Position numbers and translations under genes: made by a program. 64,000 nucleotides of DNA from positions 22,790 to 86,789 of the forward strand of contig QQUE01000009.1 of the NCBI GenBank assembly GCA_008501765.1, in the 5' to 3' direction. This DNA is from Calditrichota bacterium (GTDB lineage Bacteria > Zhuqueibacterota > Zhuqueibacteria > Zhuqueibacterales > Geothermadaptataceae). Under the pieces are notes generated by a model. It was given only the letters and a program-made list of their open reading frames with translations. It ran no database searches and had not been told where the DNA came from. Positions 37,932 through 47,400 of this stretch are shown here, piece after piece (within the stretch, counting starts at the first letter, position 1; every line of letters starts with the position of its first letter).

Positions 37932-39203
37932 ATGGATAAAAAACTGAGCATAAAACTCTTCGTATTCTTCTGTAGTTGCCTTTCAATTATATTATTTGCA
38001 ACAACAGTACAAAGTCAAGAGAAGGCAAAATACGGTGAAGATGATCAATGCATTGTTTGTCATAAAGATGAGGAAATCTTGCCGGAAGATTTCAGCGAAT
38101 TTGATATTCACCTGCAAACTGGATTATCGTGCAAAGGCTGTCACGGCGGCGATGAAACGAGCGACGATGAGGATTTGTCGATGAGTAGCGAAGCCGGATT
38201 TATCGGTGTTCCGGAAAAAATTGAGATTGCAGCCATGTGCGGAAAATGCCATTCTGATATTAATTTTATGCGGCAATATCAACCACGCATTGCCACGGAT
38301 CAAGTCCAGCAATACCATGAAAGTGTGCACGGCAAAAAGCTGGCCCAGGGAGATACAAAAGTGGCTGATTGCACAAGCTGTCATTCAGTCCACAACATAC
38401 TACCCGCGATTGATGCACGGTCAACAATTTATGCATTGAATATTCCGGCAACGTGTAAAAAATGCCACAGCGACAAAGAATATATGGCAGAATACGGAAT
38501 TCCGACAACACAATATGATGAATATGTCGAAAGTGTACACGGTGTAGCCTTGCTTGAACGGCAGGACACCGGTGCTCCAGCCTGCAACGATTGCCACGGC
38601 AACCACGGTGCAATGCCCCCGGGCATTGCCTCAATCGGCCATATCTGCGGCACGTGCCATGTGAATAATCAGGAATATTTCTCCAAAAGTAAAATGGCGA
38701 TTGAGTTTCAGCGGGATGAGCTGCACGCTTGCGAGGAATGCCATGGAGATCACGATGTCAAAAAAACATCCGATGATATGATTGGTGACAGCGACTCATC
38801 CACCTGCGTCGATTGCCATGAGGAAGGCGAAGAAGCCTATGATACAGGCATAAAAATCCGCCAAAGTTTAGGTGGATTGGTAACAGCTTATGATTCGGCA
38901 GCGACACTGCTTAAAACTGTAGAGCATGCCGGAATGGATGACCTGGAAATGAGTTATGCGGTAAAAGATGCGAAGCAAAGCCTGACGCAAGCACGGACGC
39001 TCGTACATACTTTTGATTTTGAGCAAGTGAAAGTCAAAACAGACGAAGGCAAAACGTTTGTGACACAAGCATTAAAATTAGGGAATACACAAATGCAGGA
39101 TTTGCGATTCCGGCGATTGGGCTTTGGCATCGCCACCTTTTTTATGACGATCGTTCTGGTAGCGCTCTATTTTAAAATAAAGGATATTGAACGGGAAGAT
39201 TAA
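37932..39203 (+). CDS. Membrane-anchored nonaheme cytochrome c of the bc complex
   Basis: The 423-residue protein has a signal peptide (ending TTVQSQ) and nine CXXCH sites: CIVCH, CKGCH, CGKCH, CTSCH, CKKCH, CNDCH, CGTCH, CEECH and CVDCH. After the last heme there is a helical, heme-free segment (about residues 305-385) and a C-terminal membrane helix (LGFGIATFFMTIVLVALYF) with a charged end. It likely accepts electrons from the Rieske protein. The repeated 'SVHG' and 'CTSCHSVHNILPA' style matches the multiheme proteins at 26546 and 28494. A terminator follows at 39224. Confidence 0.94.
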   Translation: MDKKLSIKLFVFFCSCLSIILFATTVQSQEKAKYGEDDQCIVCHKDEEILPEDFSEFDIHLQTGLSCKGCHGGDETSDDEDLSMSSEAGFIGVPEKIEIAAMCGKCHSDINFMRQYQPRIATDQVQQYHESVHGKKLAQGDTKVADCTSCHSVHNILPAIDARSTIYALNIPATCKKCHSDKEYMAEYGIPTTQYDEYVESVHGVALLERQDTGAPACNDCHGNHGAMPPGIASIGHICGTCHVNNQEYFSKSKMAIEFQRDELHACEECHGDHDVKKTSDDMIGDSDSSTCVDCHEEGEEAYDTGIKIRQSLGGLVTAYDSAATLLKTVEHAGMDDLEMSYAVKDAKQSLTQARTLVHTFDFEQVKVKTDEGKTFVTQALKLGNTQMQDLRFRRLGFGIATFFMTIVLVALYFKIKDIERED

Positions 39204-39223
39204 TATATTGATCTCCAGGCAGA

Positions 39224-39262
39224 AAAAGTCCATTTTCAAATTTGAAATGGACTTTTCTCTTT
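39224..39262 (+). terminator. Rho-independent terminator of the bc-type operon
   Basis: AAAAGTCCATTT (39224-39235) pairs with AAATGGACTTTT (39245-39256), followed by CTCTTTTT. It lies about 20 bases after the nonaheme cytochrome stop codon. Confidence 0.85.
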
Positions 39263-39402
39263 TTAGCATGACTCTCGCGCACAACAAAAAAAATATACAT
39301 GGCTGGATTTATTCTGCTGGCTAATTGGGCGAAAATTATAACGGACGTGGCGAAATTCCAGATATAAGTGCCATTTGCCGTTGCGGATTTATAAGATGAA
39401 CC

Positions 39403-40272
39403 TTATCTCCTTTTCAACATTTCAAGCAAATAGGTGCCATATTCATTCTTTGCCAAAGGGGCCGCAAGTTTTTCAACTTGTGCCGCATCGATATATTTCA
39501 TACGATACGCAATCTCTTCGATGCAGGAAATCTTCAAACCCTGCCGGTTTTCAACAGTTTCAACAAAATTGCTCGCTTCTGTTAATGATTGATGCGTCCC
39601 TGTATCAAGCCAGGCATAACCACGCCCCAATAGCTCGACATGCAATTGATTTTTTTGGAGATAAACTTTATTCAAATCCGTGATTTCCAACTCACCACGC
39701 CGTGATGGTTTCAAGGATTTCGCGTATTCAACCACATTATTATCGTAAAAGTATAATCCAGTGACAGCGTAATTGGATTTTGGATTCTGCGGTTTTTCCT
39801 CCAGACTGATAACTGCACCGGTATCGTCAAACTCGGCAACGCCATAGCGGTGCGGATCACGCACATAATAACCAAAAACCGTGGCGCCCTCAACTTTGCT
39901 GCTGACACGCTGCAACATAGTGGACAAACCATGCCCATAAAAAACATTGTCTCCCAAAACCAATGCGGCCGCATCTGAGCCAATAAATTTTTCACCAATA
40001 TGAAAAGCCTGCGCCAAGCCTTCCGGTTTCGGTTGCTCTTCATAGCTGAATTGCAGCCCCCACTGGTTACCTGAGCCAAGTAATTTTTCGAACATGGGTA
40101 AATCTGTTGGTGTTGAAATTATGAGAATTTCACGAATTCCGGCAAGCATTAGAACCGAAAGCGGGTAGTAAATCATCGGTTTATCATAAATCGGCAATAG
40201 TTGTTTACTTATGGCCTGGGTAATCGGATACAGGCGTGTACCACTGCCGCCTGCTAAAATAATCCCTTTCAT
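39403..40272 (-). CDS. rfbA: Glucose-1-phosphate thymidylyltransferase
   Basis: RmlA/RfbA makes dTDP-glucose from dTTP and glucose-1-phosphate, the first step towards dTDP-rhamnose and other deoxysugars. The 289-residue protein is full length and has the nucleotide-binding [11 protein letters not shown] and the sugar-site [16 protein letters not shown] near the start, then [30 protein letters not shown], and [18 protein letters not shown]. The other dTDP-sugar genes are not in this window. No operon partner is evident. Confidence 0.96.
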   Translation of the reverse strand: MKGIILAGGSGTRLYPITQAISKQLLPIYDKPMIYYPLSVLMLAGIREILIISTPTDLPMFEKLLGSGNQWGLQFSYEEQPKPEGLAQAFHIGEKFIGSDAAALVLGDNVFYGHGLSTMLQRVSSKVEGATVFGYYVRDPHRYGVAEFDDTGAVISLEEKPQNPKSNYAVTGLYFYDNNVVEYAKSLKPSRRGELEITDLNKVYLQKNQLHVELLGRGYAWLDTGTHQSLTEASNFVETVENRQGLKISCIEEIAYRMKYIDAAQVEKLAAPLAKNEYGTYLLEMLKRR

Positions 40273-40585
40273 GACTGCTCCATTTTAAGTATTTGCAAGA
40301 TCAATTATTTCTATTTTCGGCCTGAGAATAAAAGTCGAGATACATTACCGTTCATTTTTTTAATCAATTTGAAATGGATATCAAAGTTAGAAATATACAT
40401 GCTATTTTGTTGAATGCAAATATATTACGATCATATTATTTATTTGCATGATACAACATTGATTGCCATCGGGATTTTTCGACATTAACACAACGGTAGT
40501 CGATTATTATTGAAATTAAAAAACCCCGTGCAATGCGCTGCACGGGGTTCATCTGGGGGCTGGGAAGATATGAGGGATGTTTTTA
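40273..40585. other. Intergenic spacer between two minus-strand genes
   Basis: About 313 bases. The right part holds the terminator of the LysM gene (40522-40549) and the C-rich 3' region shared with 21441-21487; the left part should contain the rfbA promoter. No other feature seen. Confidence 0.5.
40515..40549 (-). terminator. Rho-independent terminator of the LysM gene
   Basis: AACCCCGTGC (40522-40531) pairs perfectly with GCACGGGGTT (40540-40549) around an 8-base loop. On the minus strand the stem ends in TTTTTT and AATTT. It lies about 40 bases after the LysM gene stop. Confidence 0.9.
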
Positions 40586-41422
40586 TTAGATTGCTACCGG
40601 TGCCTTGTTATTTTTATGTGCTGCAATAGATTTTGGCGCAGCTTTTTTGTCTTCTTTTTTTGGTGATTCGATGGACGGCAGCTTTTCAAATTCATCTAAA
40701 ATATTAACTGAGGTAACATTCAATGGTTTAAATGCTTTGTTCATTTTTTTCCTTCTGTAGCTCACCAGTCCATATGCCACCCCAACGATCCCGACTCCGA
40801 ATAACATGATTCCCAGCCAGCCGATGCCCGCCTCCTGCGGTTCGGCAGAATGCTGCAATGTGGCTGCGTCAAGACTGGATTGCGAAGATAAGTCAGTCGA
40901 TGGAAGTATTTCACTATCAAGTTCCTCGGTATTTTCGAGCGGAGCGGAATCTAAAACCGGTTCTTCAGATAAATGCGAGTCATTTTCTGGCAAAGGTTCA
41001 GGTTTTGTTTGAGCCGGTGCAGTCTGCTCAGATGTTGCAATCCGCTGTTTCGCAGTGAATTCTTTTGCCTGTTGTTGGCTCTCTTGCGTGGCCAACTGCT
41101 CTTGTTCACCAACCAATTTATTCACTTCCGAGAGCCGGGTTGAACGCGCGAGTTTGTCGATAACATTTACTGTTGGCAGCAATATTTGCTCGCCCGGAAA
41201 AATATTGTCAGCATTGGGCGCACGGTTGATCAAAGCCAGTTCACGCCAGTAGGCGGCATCGCCATAATATTGTTGCGCCAGGTGGCTCAATTGCTCACCA
41301 TTTTGGATGGTATGGATGCGAGACTCGCCGAGATACATCCGGCTTGAAAGCAAGACATCGCCTGTGGACCAGGCTAAAGTGATTAAGAATCCGAGGGTGA
41401 GACCTTTGAAAAAAATACGCAT
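40586..41422 (-). CDS. LysM domain membrane protein
   Basis: The 278-residue protein has an N-terminal signal or anchor helix (LGFLITLAWSTGDVLL), one LysM domain at about residues 37-84 (HTIQNGEQLSHLAQQYYG through NIFPGEQILLP), a Gln/Glu/Ser-rich linker, a second membrane helix (IGWLGIMLFGVGIVGVAYG, about 197-216) and a basic cytoplasmic tail rich in Lys and Pro. LysM binds peptidoglycan or other GlcNAc polymers, so this is likely to connect cell wall and membrane. The gene for a small membrane protein lies 28 bases upstream and a signalling cluster beyond it, but no direct link is shown. Confidence 0.85.
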   Translation of the reverse strand: MRIFFKGLTLGFLITLAWSTGDVLLSSRMYLGESRIHTIQNGEQLSHLAQQYYGDAAYWRELALINRAPNADNIFPGEQILLPTVNVIDKLARSTRLSEVNKLVGEQEQLATQESQQQAKEFTAKQRIATSEQTAPAQTKPEPLPENDSHLSEEPVLDSAPLENTEELDSEILPSTDLSSQSSLDAATLQHSAEPQEAGIGWLGIMLFGVGIVGVAYGLVSYRRKKMNKAFKPLNVTSVNILDEFEKLPSIESPKKEDKKAAPKSIAAHKNNKAPVAI

Positions 41423-41450
41423 CAGAAACTCCTTTATTTAAGCTTTTATT

Positions 41451-41759
41451 TTATCGAATTTGCCAGGCTGGTTGTTGCTTTGAAGTTTGTTTAATCTGAG
41501 CATTTTTCCAGATTATTAATCGCCAGCGGAGCACGTGGTAGACCGCAAGTAATCCTGTTGCTGCCACCATTGAAACCACCAATGCGATGGTATTTAAAGC
41601 TGGAATTATTAGCCCAACCTGGGCTCCAAGAATTCCGCCGAGAACAGCAATCAGATAGTTCAGCCATCTGCCTCTGTATTCCAGTTCTCCAAAATATATG
41701 AACGCCTTGGCAACCGCGATGCAGGCAGGTAAAATTATAAACAATTGTCCGAAGCTCAT
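41451..41759 (-). CDS. Small membrane protein of unknown function
   Basis: A 102-residue protein with three or four hydrophobic helices (LFIILPACIAVAKAF, NYLIAVLGGILGAQVG, TIALVVSMVAATGLLAVYHVL) and a basic C-terminus. I chose the ATG at 41757-41759 because AGGAGGTG lies 4-5 bases upstream; the 16 codons further upstream are Arg-rich and contain that ribosome-binding site. The glycine-rich second helix is loosely like GlsB/YeaQ-type stress membrane proteins, but I would not assign it. It probably shares a transcript with the LysM gene 28 bases downstream. Confidence 0.75.
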   Translation of the reverse strand: MSFGQLFIILPACIAVAKAFIYFGELEYRGRWLNYLIAVLGGILGAQVGLIIPALNTIALVVSMVAATGLLAVYHVLRWRLIIWKNAQIKQTSKQQPAWQIR

Positions 41760-42184
41760 ATGCACCTCCTTTGCTAGTCCATTCCTGTTTCTACGCGGAC
41801 GACGCAATGGTCTTAAGCAAGGGCAGTGCCAAAAGAAAAAAGATTACCTTAACATTATGATAAACAACTACTTTAACTTTAAATAATCGCTGACAACAAT
41901 AGGCAAATCCATGTAATATTTACATAATTTGAAATTGATAAGTACGATATGTCATTAAAAGGGGAAATTTTTATATGGCTAAAGAAGCAGGTGAAATTTG
42001 CAAGAATATTGAACCTGAAAATTAACTTCACATTCCTGCACGTAAGCAAAAAAATAGGATTAATTCCGTGCGAATGAAAAATAATGTATTTTTTACACGG
42101 ATCATTATCCCAATGCGAAGAGGACAACATTGTTCGTGAGATTAAAATATGGGCAGCAATCGAACGGGACAGGGCAAATAGATT
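41760..42184. other. Intergenic spacer with a degenerate palindrome
   Basis: About 425 bases between minus-strand genes. TCCGTG (42065-42070) and CACGGA (42096-42101) flank AAAAAT/ATTTTT, and the left arm continues GCGAAT as in the repeat at 16503-16510. It may be a weak terminator or a worn repeat copy. No gene seen. Confidence 0.4.
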
Positions 42185-43591
42185 TTATTCATCAGCCATT
42201 TCTTTATAGCGGGCGAGTTTATTATGCAGGGTTTTCAAGCTGATGTTTAATATTTTTGCGGCACGTGTTTTATTATTATTGCAATTTTTCAGGGTATCGA
42301 GAATTATTTTTTTCTCCACCGAAGCCAGCGGCATGCCGGAGGGCAAAACCACAACTTCCCCACGCTGATTTGATTGCAGGTCGATCTTCTCCGGCAACCC
42401 GGCTTGATTAAGACGCGGCGGTAAATTTTGAGCAGTAACTATTGATTCGCGGCACAAAATTACGGCTCGCTCGACTGCATTCCGCAGTTCGCGAACATTG
42501 CCGGGCCAGTCGTAATTTAATAGACATTCCAATGTTTCCGGTGAGAATCCTTCGATATCTTTACCGGCCGCTTTCGAAAATTTTGTAAGAAAATCATTGG
42601 CAAGCAATGGAATATCAGCCATGCGATCCCGTAACGCCGGCAGCTCAACTTCGATGACGGCAATGCGGTAGTACAAATCTTCCCGCAGGTGTTTATTCGC
42701 CACCGCCTCCTGAGGATCCTGATTTGTCGCTGCAAGAATTCGCACATCGACGGAGGTTTCTTTTTGGCCGCCAACGGAGCGGAAAACACCGGTTTCCAAA
42801 ACACGCAAAAGCTTTGCCTGCAATTCGAATGGCATTTCCGCAATTTCATCTAAAAAAATAGTACCCGAATCTGCCTGCGAAAAAAGACCGGTTTTGTCCT
42901 TCACTGCGCCGGTAAATGCGCCTTTTTCATGTCCGAAAAGTTCACTTTCCAAAATTGTCGCAGGCAAAGCAGCACAGTTTACAGCGACGAACGGCCCATC
43001 ATTTCTGTTGCTCCGTTGGTGAATAGCGTGAGCCACGAGCTCCTTTCCCGTACCGCTTTCACCAAGTATCAAAACAGAAGCTTCACTGGAAGAAACAGCC
43101 TCCAGCGTTTGAAACAAGGCCTGCATTTTTTCTGTTTTGCCAATAATGTCGTTGTAGCGGGTCAGCGACTCCACCTGGCTTTGCAATTGTTCGTTTTGTC
43201 GCTTCAGTGTCGACCGTTCGACGGCGTGCTCCACCACACGAATCAAGTCATTGCTATTGACCGGTTTGGGCAGATAATCATAAGCGCCAAGCCGAATGGC
43301 CGATACGGCGGTATCAATACTGGCATGCCCGGTAATCATCACTATTTCGGTTGAAACGCCGGCATCTTTGGCCTTTTTTATAATTTCGAGTCCATCAAAA
43401 TCTGGCAGTTTTAAATCGAGGAGCGCCACATCAAAAGTATGGCTGCGCAAGGCATCCAGTGCCGCCTGTCCGGTTTTTACGGCGTGCAGGTCGTAATCTG
43501 CGGTTTCCAGCAGAATCGTTTCCATCGCGTAGAGCACGGATTCATCATCATCCGCGATTAATATTTTTATTTTATCATTAATTTTCGACAT
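42185..43591 (-). CDS. Sigma-54-dependent response regulator, NtrC family
   Basis: The 468-residue protein has all three NtrC-type domains. The receiver (residues ~8-120) has the acidic pair ADDD near residue 13 and the phospho-acceptor Asp59 in ALLDLKLP. The AAA+ domain (~150-385) has Walker A GESGTGKE (177-184) and the sigma-54 contact GAFTGA (224-229), so it should activate RNA polymerase with sigma-54. A Fis-type helix-turn-helix (TRAAKILNISLKTLHNKLARY) ends the protein. It is 70 bases downstream of the 75-residue H-box protein and near the large hybrid kinase, which may feed phosphate to it. Target genes are unknown. Confidence 0.95.
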   Translation of the reverse strand: MSKINDKIKILIADDDESVLYAMETILLETADYDLHAVKTGQAALDALRSHTFDVALLDLKLPDFDGLEIIKKAKDAGVSTEIVMITGHASIDTAVSAIRLGAYDYLPKPVNSNDLIRVVEHAVERSTLKRQNEQLQSQVESLTRYNDIIGKTEKMQALFQTLEAVSSSEASVLILGESGTGKELVAHAIHQRSNRNDGPFVAVNCAALPATILESELFGHEKGAFTGAVKDKTGLFSQADSGTIFLDEIAEMPFELQAKLLRVLETGVFRSVGGQKETSVDVRILAATNQDPQEAVANKHLREDLYYRIAVIEVELPALRDRMADIPLLANDFLTKFSKAAGKDIEGFSPETLECLLNYDWPGNVRELRNAVERAVILCRESIVTAQNLPPRLNQAGLPEKIDLQSNQRGEVVVLPSGMPLASVEKKIILDTLKNCNNNKTRAAKILNISLKTLHNKLARYKEMADE

Positions 43592-43661
43592 GCAGTAAAA
43601 CTCCCACGGTGTATTGACTAAATTGAACCAAATTTAGTTTAGATTCTGGTGTGTGAAATTT

Positions 43662-43889
43662 CTATTGAACGGATTTAATCAAATCGGATAATTCATTTAA
43701 GTTGACTTTAAATTTTTCCAAGTCACCAATTAAAAAATTCAAATGTTTGGCTACTTTCTCACCTGCGGGCGTATCGATTTTCTTGCTCAGCAGGCCTGCT
43801 GCCTGTGCATTCAAATTCGCCCCATGGTGGTTCGCCCTAAGGTCATGAATCACTCTACGAATGGAATCGATTTGTTTTTTATCAGCCAT
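43662..43889 (-). CDS. Small helical H-box protein, possible phosphotransfer protein
   Basis: This 75-residue protein has two predicted long helices separated by a short turn. The first contains IRRVIHDLRANHHGANLNAQA, resembling the H-box (H-D/E-L-R) of histidine kinase dimerisation domains or Spo0B; the second is GEKVAKHLNFLIGDLEKF and onwards. There is no ATPase domain. GGAGAAGGA is well placed before the ATG. It lies just upstream of the NtrC-type regulator and not far from the hybrid kinase, so it could be a phosphotransfer or docking module linking them. I know no named family for it, so this is inference from motif and position. Confidence 0.6.
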   Translation of the reverse strand: MADKKQIDSIRRVIHDLRANHHGANLNAQAAGLLSKKIDTPAGEKVAKHLNFLIGDLEKFKVNLNELSDLIKSVQ

Positions 43890-44446
43890 CGAGCATCCTT
43901 CTCCTCATTCTAGTTATGCAAGCCGATCATCAAAATGCAGAAAGCAAAAGTAAATAATTCGATAGATATTCACCACATTTTAAATTTATTATTTCCCCAT
44001 CGTTCGAAATATATTTTTCTGTTGTGAAAATGTGCCGTGCACTTATTTGATTTTAATATAAACATCTGGTTATCCAAATAAGTCAGCAAACTTAAAACTA
44101 TGATTAATAGATAATTGTCCGCTAATTTCGCAAATTTTACGAATAAAAATAATTGAAAATACAGGCCCGTTTACTCAAAAAAAATATTCGTGTAAATTCG
44201 AGTGATTTGTAGTTTGGCTTTATAAAATAATAAGTTATCCTTGCGGAGTTACTTGGATAGCCAGTATATAAACTAAATACTCGTTGTTAACAAAAAGTAC
44301 TTAAGTGCGCGGCACATCAAGTCTTGGTTAATTTAACCAGGATCCCCTATATCCAAGCTTGAAATCGGAGATCCCAGTATTTCCCCTGGTGAAAACCAGG
44401 ATGACTTGTATAGTGGATTATTTCCTAAAATCTCAAAAGAAATTTT
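43890..44446. other. AT-rich spacer
   Basis: About 557 bases between minus-strand genes, AT-rich. It should hold the promoter of the H-box/NtrC pair and the end of the kinase transcript. I looked for a sigma-54 -24/-12 site (TGGCAC-N5-TTGC) and did not find a good one. No gene or RNA recognised. Confidence 0.4.
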
Positions 44447-47400
44447 TCAGATGTATTTGCCCACCAAATCTAAAAATACCTCCATTTCAAACGGCTTTGA
44501 GAGAAAATCATTGCAGCCGGCCTGCAGTGCTTCTTCCCTATCTTCCTGCATGGCGCGGGCAGTCAGGGCGATAACAGGAATATGCTGCAATTGTTTTTGC
44601 GACTTCAAAACACGGGTAGTTTGCAGGCCGTCCATGCCCGGCATCATCACATCCAGCAAGATGAGATCAGGCCGTAAATGTTGCGCAAGGGTAATCGCCT
44701 TTTCACCATCACCGGCAAATTCAACTTTATAACCGGCATTTTCGAGGAGAAAGCGCATGGCTTCGCGGGTACTTTCATCATCATCCACCAACAAAATCAA
44801 GCCGCCTTTTTTGCGGGCTTTTTTTGCTTTTGCCGGTGCAGGTGCTTTCCCGCTTTTCTTGCGTGGCTTGCGCGATAAACCCTGGACGGGTATTTCCAGT
44901 TTGAATTCTGTTCCTTCACCCGGCGTACTTTGAACTTTGATAGTGCCTGTGAGCAACTCAACCATGCTTTTGGATATAGCGAGCCCGAGACCACTGCCTT
45001 TATGTTTGCTCAGCCCGTTGCCCTCCAATTGTTGAAAGGGCTCGAATATTTGTTTTAAATCATTTTCCGGAATACCAATTCCCGTATCGAGAACCCGAAT
45101 ACCAAGCCGGTTGTTTTCAATCATTGTCACGGCTATTTCCACCCACCCTTTTTCAGTGTATTTTTGTGCATTTCTGGCCAGATTCAAAATTACACGCTCC
45201 AGCATATCGAGATCGGTACGAATATACGGCGGAATATTGGCATCAACATGCAATACTAATTCCAGGCCGCTTTCCCGGCACAGCGGCGCTATTTCTCCCT
45301 CGATATGTTTCATCAATTCCTGCAGGGAGAAAACGCTCGGTTTCGGCTCAATTTTACCCGCTTCAATTTTGCTTAAATCGAGTAAATCGTTGATGAGATT
45401 CAACAGTTTTTTGCCACTCCGGCCAATGGTTTCAAGGTGCCGCAGACGGTCTTTTTCCGGCGCCTTCGATTTCTGACGCAGCAACTCCACGTATGAAAGG
45501 ATAGCATGCAACGGCGTACGCAGTTCGTGGGACACATTCGCGAGAAATTCCGAAATTAGCACGTTGGCCTTTTCGAGCTCAGCCGCCTTCGATTCAATCT
45601 CGCCAAAAAGCTGCGAGTTTTCGATGAGCCGAGCCAATTGCGCAGCCACTTCCGCCAAATATGCTTTTTCTTCCGCAGTGAAATTATTCTTCTCGCGGGC
45701 GCAAAACAATTGACCATGATTTCGGCGTTTATAAGTTAAATTTTTCTGGCAGACTAAAACATCCTTGCCAGTATTCCACCCCATGCGTTTCAATATGGAT
45801 TTATAAACTGGGTCATCAGCTGCGCTGGCATTATTTTTTTCCAGATTATTCAAATATTTGTGGTCAATCTCAAACCGTGCCGTACTCGCAGGACCTTTCA
45901 TCTCATTGTGTGAACAAACACCCAAAGGTTTCTCACCATAGGCCAGAATACAAACTTCTGCCTGGGCCACGTGCTTTATTTTTTTGATAATCTTCTCAAT
46001 AAAACTGGCCGAGAGGAAATTTACACCTTCAAGCCGCGTTAGTTCGAGCAGCAAATTAGAACGGTCCCGCTGCACATTTTCAATATCCCTTTCGAACTTT
46101 TGCGACAGATAAAACGACATTTGCTGAGCAAGTTTTTGTAAATAAAACGTCGATTTTTCAGTAGGGCGTTCGCTGGATTCGGGTTCACCCAACAACAGGA
46201 TACCCAGTTGAACACCCCGGGCACCGATTGGCAAGAGCACGACGTCTTTGGCGTGCCATTTCCCCCGGCTCTGAAACGCCAGGCTGGCCGGCGCAAAGCC
46301 CCAGTTATTTTGCCCCTGATCCAGTTTGTCTGCCGATAAAAAATATGCCTCGCCGATTGCAAAGCGGCTGTGCAGGTATTGGTCGACCAATTCACTGCTT
46401 AAATTTTTCAAAGAACGTTGGACTTTGGGCACAAAACCACCAGAGCACAGCGCTTCATAAATACCTGAATCCATTTGTTTTTGGTACAAAATATACCGGT
46501 GCCAGCCCATTTTATGCATGACGTTTCGCAGTCCGGACGCCACCGTTGAAATGGCTGGCGCCGAGCAGAGCAATTCACTAAAATCAAGCAACGCTGCAAA
46601 TTTATTTATTGCCCCGCTCTCACTCGCAGTCTGCGCTACAATTGCCTCATCGCGCGCTTGCTGCCCGGCTGCCGATTTATCCTGCGGTATTTCCGCATCA
46701 AATATGTGCAAAACCACGCCAAGCGGATCCTTTGACTTGCTCCACACGGGTAATCCACGCCAGCGGTAAGTTACTTTTTTACCGTCTGGCCGAACGAAAC
46801 TATCCTGATAGTCGGAAACCCGGACCTCCATTTTATCCCCATAATTGGCCTCAAGCCGGAGCAAATCATTTACAAATCCAGGCAATTTTTTAATTGGCAA
46901 TTCATCTCTGTCATAACCCAATTGCTGCACAGCTTTTTTGTTCATAAACGCGCAAACGCCATCCGGCCGCAAATGAATCACCCCATATTCCATCAACGAA
47001 AATAGGATGTCGTATTGTTCTTCCAAATCCCTGTATGCAAGCTGATGCGCCTGGATTCGGGCGCGCAAGTCCTCTTTTTCCTGCTGCTTTTTCCGCTGTT
47101 GTGCGGCATCGCGTTCGGTCCATAAAATATATTCCAATGTCCCTTTTTCATCAAGAATTGGGGCGGCGATCACTTCCGTTTCCAGGTGGCTGCCATCCTT
47201 GCGTTTGTTATCGAGGTGGCCATACCAGTTCTTTCCTTGCTGCAGATTTTGTAACGATTCATTTTCGTGACTGCCGTCCAGGCGGTAAAATGTTGTACTG
47301 TGTCCGAGTAAATCAGCAGCAGCGTATCCTGTCAAGCGCGTAAAAGCTGTATTGATCAACAAAATATGTTTATTTTTATTCGTTAAAATGAGTGCATCTT

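Noticed and set aside
43890..44446. Sigma-54 promoter upstream of the NtrC-type regulator pair
   Set aside because: I looked for TGGCAC-N5-TTGC and found no convincing match.
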